From: Candidatus Nomurabacteria bacterium
GTDB taxonomy: Bacteria > Patescibacteriota > Saccharimonadia > Saccharimonadales > UBA7683
DNA: 64,000 nt
Assembly (NCBI GenBank): GCA_020631865.1
Contig: JACKGS010000002.1
Coordinates: forward strand, 62,001 to 126,000
Direction: 5' to 3'
Numbering within the stretch: the first letter of the stretch is position 1; the number at the start of each line of letters is the position of its first letter. The position numbers and the translations under genes were made by a program. Shown here piece by piece: positions 35,524 through 41,439 of the stretch. The notes beneath the pieces were generated by a model. The model ran no database searches. It saw nothing but the letters and a program-made list of their open reading frames with translations, and was not told where the DNA came from.

Positions 35524-35532
35524 TGGTATAAT
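35524..35532 (+). promoter_or_regulatory. Extended -10 promoter of the structured RNA at 35539
   Basis: TTGGTATAAT (hexamer 35527-35532, TG at 35524-35525); the next 6-7 bases lead to the first paired base of the RNA. Confidence 0.65.
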
Positions 35533-35538
35533 ATAAAG

Positions 35539-35675
35539 TGCCTTCGGGTAATTCGGTTGATTTCCTGAATATTTTTCAACCGGGAATGCAATATTTATTT
35601 GATTCGTGGATCAAATGTGAGCATACCCACCTGGTTTACCCAGGTCAAATCAACCGTTCCGAAGGCATCTGTAAA
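35539..35675 (+). ncRNA. Structured small RNA, unassigned
   Basis: The ends pair: TGCCTTCGG (35539-35547) with CCGAAGGCA (35659-35667), then CGGTTGATTT (35554-35563) with AAATCAACCG (35647-35656). This forms a 19-bp closing stem with a small internal loop. Inside lie hairpins TTTGAT-TCGTGG-ATCAAA (35598-35615) and ACCTGG-TTTAC-CCAGGT (35629-35645). There is no reading frame. It has its own extended -10 promoter and precedes tRNA-Pro. It is not RNase P, tmRNA or an obvious SRP RNA. A 6S-like role is possible, but the branched shape argues against it. Confidence 0.65.
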
Positions 35676-35690
35676 GTAACTTGATTACAT

Positions 35691-35766
35691 CGGGGATTGG
35701 CGCAGTTGGTAGCGCGCACGGCTGGGGGTCGTGAGGTCGCTGGTTCGAATCCAGTATCCCCGACCA
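35691..35766 (+). tRNA. tRNA-Pro (GGG anticodon)
   Basis: CGGGGAT pairs with ATCCCCG. The anticodon stem-loop is CACGG-CTGGGGG-TCGTG, the T-loop is TTCGAAT, and CCA is encoded. Confidence 0.95.
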
Positions 35767-35787
35767 GGTTTATAGTATGATATCTAT

Positions 35788-36654
35788 ATGGGTGAGCGGT
35801 TTAAGCAAACAATTTTTGTAAATGGATTAATTCATAACGCTAATCAAGATATTCTTATGGTTCGCAGGTCTCTTGGCGACAGGTTTTTACCAGGATATCT
35901 TGAGCTCCCTGGGGGAAGAGTCCAGTTGGGAGAGACCTTGAGTCATGCGCTGAATAGAAAGCTACAGGCTGAGCTTAATATTCAGTTTTCTGACCCGGTG
36001 TACTACATGGATATGTCAAATATGGATTCCAAAGGACCATATTTGAGAGTTGTATTTTTAATTGCTTATAATCCAGTTGATCCTATAGTGCTTAGCAGTC
36101 AACATGATGAGGCGGTTTGGGTTAATTCTGGTATTTTGCACGCAGATAAAGTGACAAATGACGCCAGGAAGATCTTGTTACAATTTCAAGGTGACAGACG
36201 GGGTAATAATGATGTATATGCAACAACGTTATATATCAATACAGACGGTGGCTCCAGAGGCAACCCTGGTCCATCAGCTTCTGCTTATGTAATAAAAGAT
36301 GGGCATGAGAAAGTAAGGGCCCGTGGAGGTGAATATATAGGCTTGACCACAAATAATGTGGCAGAATATAAAGCGGTTGAACTTGCCCTTGTGGCCGCTG
36401 GTCAGATTGCGAGCAGAGATGATTCTTTGATCTTTAGATCAGATAGCTTGTTGGTCGTCAATCAGTTAAATGGTCAATATAAAGTCAAGAATCGTGAGCT
36501 ATGGCCGATAAATCAAAAAATTCGTACTTTAATTAAAGGCTTTGCAAACGTTAGATTTAATCATATACCTAGAGAGCTAAACGTTGAGGCGGACAGCCTG
36601 GCGAATGATATACTGGATTCTCATGATAAGAGTGCTTCTGCGCGAATGGCATGA
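35788..36654 (+). CDS. NUDIX hydrolase - RNase HI fusion protein
   Basis: Residues 1-145 form a NUDIX fold with LPGGRVQLGETLSHALNRKL as the NUDIX box, though the REUxEExGU part reads RKLQAELNI, so one metal ligand is altered. Residues 150-280 form an RNase HI domain with all catalytic acids: INTDGGSRGNPG, NNVAEYKAVELAL, RSDSLLVVNQL and NVEADSLAND. The RNase H half should cleave RNA in RNA-DNA hybrids. The NUDIX half may sense or clean nucleotides or be structural. It is continuous across one frame and ends right at the rnpB promoter. No stand-alone rnhA is visible here. Confidence 0.88.
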   Translation: MGERFKQTIFVNGLIHNANQDILMVRRSLGDRFLPGYLELPGGRVQLGETLSHALNRKLQAELNIQFSDPVYYMDMSNMDSKGPYLRVVFLIAYNPVDPIVLSSQHDEAVWVNSGILHADKVTNDARKILLQFQGDRRGNNDVYATTLYINTDGGSRGNPGPSASAYVIKDGHEKVRARGGEYIGLTTNNVAEYKAVELALVAAGQIASRDDSLIFRSDSLLVVNQLNGQYKVKNRELWPINQKIRTLIKGFANVRFNHIPRELNVEADSLANDILDSHDKSASARMA

Positions 36655-36660
36655 TACAAT
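36655..36660 (+). promoter_or_regulatory. Extended -10 promoter of rnpB
   Basis: TGATACAAT overlaps the preceding stop codon and lies 7 bases before the first paired base of RNase P RNA. Confidence 0.65.
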
Positions 36661-36666
36661 GGCATT

Positions 36667-37002
36667 ACTAGATTACTGGATGATCGCTCGCCTTGGCGAG
36701 AGGAAAGTCCGGGCAATATAGGACAAGACAGTTGCTAACGGCAACCGGAAGTAATTCTAGGGAAAGTGCCACAGAAACAAAACTACCCTGATTTATTGGG
36801 GAAAAGGTGAAACGAGTGAGGTAAGAGCTCACAGTCGACCGTGGTGACATGGAAGAGAGGTAAACCCTGTCTATTGCAAGGGGATTGTCTACAACAGGTT
36901 GTCCGCCGTAGATGATTCGATATATCCGCTTGATTCATTGAGTAATCTTTGAACTAGATAGATGATCATCCCAGACAGAACCCGGCTTATAGGTAGTCTA
37001 GT
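36667..37002 (+). ncRNA. rnpB: RNase P RNA (class A-like)
   Basis: The universally conserved segments are present in order: GAGGAAAGTCCGGGC (CR-I), AGGGAAAGTGCCACAGAAACA (P10/CR-II region), GGTAAACCC (CR-III), AGATGATTCG and AGACAGAACCCGGCTTATAGG (CR-V, P4 strand). P1 pairs ACTAGATTACTGG with the 3' end TAGTCTAGT. It is the catalytic RNA that trims tRNA 5' ends. Length about 336 nt. A perfect terminator follows. Confidence 0.97.
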
Positions 37003-37006
37003 ATTT

Positions 37007-37035
37007 AAAAAACCTCGTAAATACCGAGGTTTTTT
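37007..37035. terminator. Bidirectional terminator between rnpB and rplT
   Basis: AAAAAACCTCG-TAAATAC-CGAGGTTTTTT is a symmetric stem with A- and T-runs. Confidence 0.9.
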
Positions 37036-37054
37036 AATATTTAAGCTTTCAGAA

Positions 37055-37402
37055 TTACTTTTTTGAGGTTATTGTAACCAGCTCTTTAATGGCAACCGGC
37101 TCGCTAACCGCTAGTTCACTTAAGATTTTTCTATCCAAAGTGATGCCTTGCTTCTTCAGACCATTCATGAAGTTACTGTAGCTAATGCCATACTCTCTCA
37201 CTGCGGCATTGATGCGGGTAATCCAGAGTCCTCTAAAGTCTCGCTTTTTATTGCGCCTGTCTCTATAAGAGTACTGCAGCGATCTTACGACTGCCTGTTT
37301 GGCGAGTTTTATCGAACTGCGTCTTGCGTGTTGCATTCCCTTTGTTTGTTTAAAAATCTTCTTATGACGTTGATTTGTTGTTACACCTCTTTTAACTCGC
37401 AT
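37055..37402 (-). CDS. rplT: Ribosomal protein bL20
   Basis: The 115-residue protein opens MRVKRGVTTNQRHKKIFK and has the central DFRGLWITRINAAVREYG motif, the rRNA-binding core of bL20. Last gene of the infC-rpmI-rplT operon, followed by a strong terminator shared with rnpB. In other bacteria L20 represses this operon through the leader; no mimic of its rRNA site was identified here. Confidence 0.96.
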   Translation of the reverse strand: MRVKRGVTTNQRHKKIFKQTKGMQHARRSSIKLAKQAVVRSLQYSYRDRRNKKRDFRGLWITRINAAVREYGISYSNFMNGLKKQGITLDRKILSELAVSEPVAIKELVTITSKK

Positions 37403-37426
37403 TTTCTTTAACTCCTTAGGTATTAA

Positions 37427-37621
37427 TTAAGCGCCGAGGGCTCTTTTTACATTAGAAACATTACTGGCATCTACGCTGTGTAGTCTGGCATTATTACGCT
37501 TACGTCCAGCTGATTTTTTAGATAAAAGGTGGCCGGTATATGCTCGTTCGCGGATTAATTTACCGCTTGCTGATTTACGAACACGCTTAGTAGTGCCTTT
37601 GTGTGTCTTAATTTTTGGCAT
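37427..37621 (-). CDS. rpmI: Ribosomal protein bL35
   Basis: The 64-residue basic protein starts MPKIKTHKGTTKRVRKSASG and contains GHLLSKKSAGRKRN, matching bL35. It overlaps the end of infC by 14 bases and precedes rplT by 24 bases, the classic operon order. Confidence 0.95.
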   Translation of the reverse strand: MPKIKTHKGTTKRVRKSASGKLIRERAYTGHLLSKKSAGRKRNNARLHSVDASNVSNVKRALGA

Positions 37622-38135
37622 TAGAACTTCTCCTGTAAGTAATAGTTAAATTTCTGCCGCTCAATTGAGCTGGCTGATCAATAGATGCTACATCTTGCAA
37701 CTTTTCAGTTATGCGATCAAATAACGCAAATCCTAGTTCCTTGTGTGCATTCTCTCTACCCCTGTATAGTAACATAACTTTAACTTTATGACCAGCTTCT
37801 AAGAACTTTCTGGTCTTATTAATTTTTATATCGAGATCATTATCACCAATGCGCATGCCAAGTCTGATCTGTTTAAGGTCTACAGATTTAGCAACTTTTT
37901 TCTGTTTTTGAATCTGTTTTGTTTTTTGATAGTTATATTTACCCCAGTCTATTATCTTAGCTACCGGAGGAGTAGCATTTGGTGAAATTTCAACTAAGTC
38001 TAATCCGGCAAGTTCGGCTTTCTGTAATGCCTCAGTCCTAGATAATACACCAAGTTGATTCCCATCTTCGTCTATTACCCTTAGTTCATTTGCGCGTATT
38101 GCATGATTTAGGCGTGTTTGTGGCTGATGGGCTAT
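37608..38135 (-). CDS. infC: Translation initiation factor IF-3 with a non-NTG start codon
   Basis: The N-domain (LNHAIRANELRVIDEDGNQLGVLSRTEAL) and C-domain (KQIRLGMRIGDNDLDIKINKTRKFL, then ITYR) are complete. Between the upstream in-frame stop and the conserved region there is no ATG, GTG or TTG. The only candidates are ATA 38135, 8 bases after AGGAG, and ATT 38141, only 2 bases after it. I chose ATA by spacing. Rare start codons on infC are known from E. coli (AUU) and make IF-3 limit its own synthesis; the same logic probably applies here. Annotation pipelines would truncate this gene to the C-domain (start ATG 37856). Confidence 0.92.
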   Translation of the reverse strand: MAHQPQTRLNHAIRANELRVIDEDGNQLGVLSRTEALQKAELAGLDLVEISPNATPPVAKIIDWGKYNYQKTKQIQKQKKVAKSVDLKQIRLGMRIGDNDLDIKINKTRKFLEAGHKVKVMLLYRGRENAHKELGFALFDRITEKLQDVASIDQPAQLSGRNLTITYRRSSNAKN

Positions 38136-38157
38136 TTTAATGGCTCCTGTTACTTAA

Positions 38158-38174
38158 TATCTTAATTTAAGATA
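38158..38174. promoter_or_regulatory. Perfect 17-bp palindrome upstream of infC
   Basis: TATCTTAATTTAAGATA is an exact inverted repeat about 17 bases upstream of the infC ribosome binding site, in a spacer of about 60 bases. It may be a protein operator or part of the promoter; nothing else in the spacer stands out. Confidence 0.4.
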
Positions 38175-38200
38175 AATACTAGCATGATTTAGAGAGGAGG

Positions 38201-39706
38201 TCAACGGGGGCGATATTGTAATGCTTCGCTGATATGCGCCTGTTTTATTTTCTCAGAGTCTTCTAAGTCTGCGATTGTTCTAGCCACACGGATTACTTTC
38301 ATGTATCCTCTGGCTGAAAGTGCTAGTTTTTGAGCTGCCATTTCTAGAAATTGTTTTGCGTCGGGCTCTAGTCCAGAGAGCTTAATTAAATCTCTATTAT
38401 TCATATGTGAGTTGCGCTTCTCGGGGCTATTAAACCGCTCGAGTTGCTTCGTATGGACGCTCTGGATCCTGCGATAGATTGCTTTGCTTTCTGAAGAGCC
38501 GGTAGAGTCCTGTAGTAAGTTTTTATGTTCAACCTTCTGGACATTTACTACAATATCTATCCTGTCCAGAAGTGGTCCAGAGATTTTCTTGCTGTATTGA
38601 TTGATTTGATGCGGGGTACAGGTACAGTTATGGTCTGCATCAAGATAATAGCCACAAGGGCAGGGGTTCTGAGTAGCAACTAGCATGAAGTCCGCTGGGA
38701 ATGTTACTGTGTCCTGGGCTCTAGCAACTGTGACTATACGATCTTCGAGTGGCTGGCGTAGCGACTCTAGGCAAGAGCGAGTATATTCAGGTAATTCATC
38801 TAGAAATAATATTCCTTTATGCGCAAGGCTGATTTCGCCCGGCTTAGGATTTCGCCCTCCACCAATAAGAGCAACGCTGCTAGAGGTATGATGTGGTGAC
38901 CTAAAAGGTCTATAGGCATGAACCTCATTCGTGAGTTCTCCAGACAAGCTATGTAGTTTGGTGATATCGATAATTTCTTTTTTACTTGGCGGTGGCATTA
39001 TTCCAAGTAGAGCTTTGGCCATCATAGTTTTGCCGGCACCTGGGGGTCCACTCAGAAGTATATTGTGTTGACCCGCAACGGCAATTTCTAGTGCGCGCTT
39101 GGCTTGTTGTTGGCCGTATATATCTGAAAAGTCTATAGACTTTTTTGGTCTGGTTGCTTTATATGTACTTTCTCTGAGCTTGGGTAGATTGCCACTATCG
39201 TTCAGGTATTTAACAATTTGCGATAGAGACTTGACAGGGTGGATGTCGATATCATCAACCAGACTTGCCTGAGACGCATTTTCTAGTGGTACAAAGATTC
39301 TCTTAAATCCATTTTGTCTCGCTATTTCCGCATGACTTATTATACCTCTTATTGGCCTCAGGTTACCGTCGAGTGATAGTTCTCCGACAAATAGAGACTC
39401 ATTAATTTTGCTGGACTTAACTTGCTCGCTGGCCAGTAGGATGGATATCGCCATCGGTAAGTCGTAGGCAGAGCCATCTTTTGGGAGATCGGCAGGCGCT
39501 AGGTTTAGTGTTATTCGTTTTCTGGGTAAAGCTAGCTCACTGTTCTTTATGCTGCTTTTTACTCGTTCTTTTGCTTCATCCACAGCTTTATTGGCAAGGC
39601 CGACAATAATTATTCCAGGCAGCCCCTTGGTTGTGTCACATTCAACCTCAATTAGCTTGCCTTCAAATCCAACGTGTGCTGCAGAGTATACTTTAGCGGT
39701 GCTCAT
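38201..39706 (-). CDS. comM: ComM/YifB-like Mg-chelatase-type AAA+ ATPase
   Basis: The N-terminal Lon-like domain (residues 1-165, with GLANKAVDEAKERVKSSI and LNLAPADLPKDGSAYDLPMA) is followed by the AAA+ module. This has Walker A LLSGPPGAGKTMMAKAL, Walker B ILFLDELPEY and the zinc-like cluster NPCPCGYYLDADHNCTCTP, plus a C-terminal Mg_chelatase_C helical domain. In naturally transformable bacteria ComM is a branch-migration helicase in recombination of incoming DNA. Saccharibacteria with type IV pili are reported to be competent, so the pilus cluster and comM may serve the same process (inference). Confidence 0.93.
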   Translation of the reverse strand: MSTAKVYSAAHVGFEGKLIEVECDTTKGLPGIIIVGLANKAVDEAKERVKSSIKNSELALPRKRITLNLAPADLPKDGSAYDLPMAISILLASEQVKSSKINESLFVGELSLDGNLRPIRGIISHAEIARQNGFKRIFVPLENASQASLVDDIDIHPVKSLSQIVKYLNDSGNLPKLRESTYKATRPKKSIDFSDIYGQQQAKRALEIAVAGQHNILLSGPPGAGKTMMAKALLGIMPPPSKKEIIDITKLHSLSGELTNEVHAYRPFRSPHHTSSSVALIGGGRNPKPGEISLAHKGILFLDELPEYTRSCLESLRQPLEDRIVTVARAQDTVTFPADFMLVATQNPCPCGYYLDADHNCTCTPHQINQYSKKISGPLLDRIDIVVNVQKVEHKNLLQDSTGSSESKAIYRRIQSVHTKQLERFNSPEKRNSHMNNRDLIKLSGLEPDAKQFLEMAAQKLALSARGYMKVIRVARTIADLEDSEKIKQAHISEALQYRPR

Positions 39707-40396
39707 TATTACCTCTTATTCTTTCAATATAACAGATTGTAATAATAAAACAACGGCCTGCGAGTAGCCGTTGTTTCAAGGGTTTATCTTTTTGTTTTGA
39801 GCACTTTATTTATTCAAGTGCCACTATCATAATAGGCCTCTTAAAAGCTTATGTCAACACAAATATCACACAAAATTAATATACTTATCCACAGGGTATT
39901 TTTACTTAATTTTTCCTATCCTACTGTTGATTGAATAAGTTAAATAATATATGAATAAATTATTAATCTTTTGACTAGTAGGCCACCATATAGGGATGGA
40001 TTATATGCCTGGGCCACAATTTTGATAGTGATGCCGAGAAGTGTGTTAATCCGAATAGTGTTGGAGACTCATCGTGAATAATAATAAGACGCGGGTCGTA
40101 GTGTCGTGTGCTCGGTTTTTAAATGGTGGTCAATGGAGAAATGTAAATTTGTATTCATGACGCAATTTTGCAAGAACTTTAAATGTGTTTGGTGGGCATG
40201 TATATTTAATTATTCGGCGAATCATTAAATATACATTGCGATATCTATAATTAATCTAAGCAGTTGAGATTGCTGTGTGTTGTAATCAATATGAGGAGGG
40301 TGGACATAAGATGTGAGGTAATATAAATGTAAATATTACAACTAAAAATTAACGATAATTTAAGATGTTTGTTGTTTATATTACTATAATAAATTA
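39707..40396. other. A/T-rich intergenic stretch, no gene seen
   Basis: No coding frame with a credible start is visible on either strand. It contains a hairpin CAACGGC...GCCGTTG (39752-39773) just upstream of comM, on the side of its start, and long A/T tracts. The nearest downstream signal is the promoter of the structured RNA at 40432. Confidence 0.5.
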
Positions 40397-40425
40397 TTGC
40401 AAATTAATGAATACGCTGCTATGAT
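40397..40425 (+). promoter_or_regulatory. Promoter of the structured RNA at 40432
   Basis: TTGCAA (40397-40402), a 17-base spacer and TATGAT (40420-40425), with TG extension at 40417-40418. Confidence 0.75.
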
Positions 40426-40431
40426 ACATAC

Positions 40432-40572
40432 TAGACTTATGCAGATGGTAGTAATACGGAGTAGCCAGACGGCGATAGCGCTCTCTTTTTAGAGAGCGGT
40501 CAGTCACTGCTAGGATGATAAGCGCTACAAAAGTTATTTAAGTTGGCGGATTTATACATCCTAGCTTTTTTG
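40432..40572 (+). ncRNA. Structured small RNA with built-in terminator, unassigned
   Basis: About 140 nt lie between a consensus promoter and a T-run. The hairpin CGCTCTC-TTTTTA-GAGAGCG lies at 40479-40498. A long-range stem CTAGGATG (40510-40517) / CATCCTAG (40557-40564), followed by CTTTTTTG, closes a 39-nt internal region. There is no reading frame. It could be an independent small RNA or a riboswitch-like leader ending in a terminator ahead of the membrane-protein gene at 40599. I matched it to no known class. Confidence 0.6.
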
Positions 40573-40598
40573 TTTTTTGTAGTTACAATATATACCAT

Positions 40599-40985
40599 AT
40601 GCAGAATGATCAGATTGAAGTTGATGTAAATAAAAACAGCAAGTTGTCATTGAGGCCGTTTTTGTTTTTATTGATTCTATTTGTATGTATGGCTATTATT
40701 TTATCAACTACTTCACCTAATGGTGGTCCTGTGTATATATTGATATTCTGGCTCATGTTGTTTTTGCTACTACTGTCTTTTGTATATGCGATCCTCTTTA
40801 TAATTAAAAGGTCACTATATAAAAAAATTAGCACGAGATCACATTTATACCTTTCTATAAATTTTTCATTGGGTCTTATAATGGTGCTTGGCTTAAAATC
40901 ACTTGGTCAACTTGATCTCATTGATCTAATACTGGTTGCATCGTTTGAATTCATTTCAAACTTCTATATCTTACGCAGATTTTAA
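40599..40985 (+). CDS. Small membrane protein, four helices, unknown
   Basis: The 128-residue protein has helices at about residues 18-35, 45-68, 80-100 and 105-122, short loops and a polar N-terminus (MQNDQIEVDVNKNSK). No family is recognised. TACAAT lies 10 bases before ATG, so its transcript may begin almost at the start codon unless it is read from the upstream RNA promoter. Confidence 0.6.
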   Translation: MQNDQIEVDVNKNSKLSLRPFLFLLILFVCMAIILSTTSPNGGPVYILIFWLMLFLLLLSFVYAILFIIKRSLYKKISTRSHLYLSINFSLGLIMVLGLKSLGQLDLIDLILVASFEFISNFYILRRF

Positions 40986-41007
40986 AGAAATATTGCTTGT
41001 ACTTTGA

Positions 41008-41013
41008 TATAAT
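41008..41013 (+). promoter_or_regulatory. Extended -10 promoter of the VirD4-like operon
   Basis: TTTGATATAAT is a TGn-extended hexamer 12 bases before ATG 41025, giving a 5' leader of only a few bases. Confidence 0.6.
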
Positions 41014-41024
41014 TATATTTGAAC

Positions 41025-41438
41025 ATGGAGCCAACTTTACCAACACCGATAATGCAAGAAATGAATAGCACGCAAGGTGTTGATTTTAATACTAATCGAT
41101 ACTCATCATCCGTGAAAACGGGAGAAGTACCGAGTACACAGGAAAGGGTAGGGAATCCACCAGCAAGTCCAGTAATACCTATTCAGCAATCACAGCAAGC
41201 CCAAATTGCGTCACAGCAACCTGTTGCGGCCGTTAATGCTCCTGTAGTTGCCTCGTCCTCTGGCAGCGTAGCGATTGCAGACGATGTCGATGTTATTGAA
41301 AAGGAGTGGGTGGACAAGGCTAAGTCGATTGTCAATCAAACAAAGGGAGATCCATACCACCAAGAAAAGCAGGTATCAGAGCTGCAGGCTGACTATCTTA
41401 AAAAGCGATATAACAAGTCGGTTAAATTAGCAGGATAG
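41025..41438 (+). CDS. Disordered accessory protein of the VirD4-like ATPase operon
   Basis: The 137 residues comprise a long low-complexity Gln/Ser/Pro/Ala-rich region (about 1-85) and a short conserved-looking helical end (EKEWVDKAKSIVNQTKGDPY, then HQEKQVSELQADYLKKRY). This C-terminal pattern recurs next to VirD4/TraG-like ATPase genes in CPR genomes, as I recall. It ends 1 base before the ATPase gene. Possibly an adaptor for the ATPase. Confidence 0.6.
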   Translation: MEPTLPTPIMQEMNSTQGVDFNTNRYSSSVKTGEVPSTQERVGNPPASPVIPIQQSQQAQIASQQPVAAVNAPVVASSSGSVAIADDVDVIEKEWVDKAKSIVNQTKGDPYHQEKQVSELQADYLKKRYNKSVKLAG

Positions 41439-41439
41439 T

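Noticed and set aside
35539..35675. Identification of the RNA as 6S or SRP RNA
   Set aside because: The branched structure lacks the single long bulged rod of 6S and the GGAA-type SRP loop; left unassigned.
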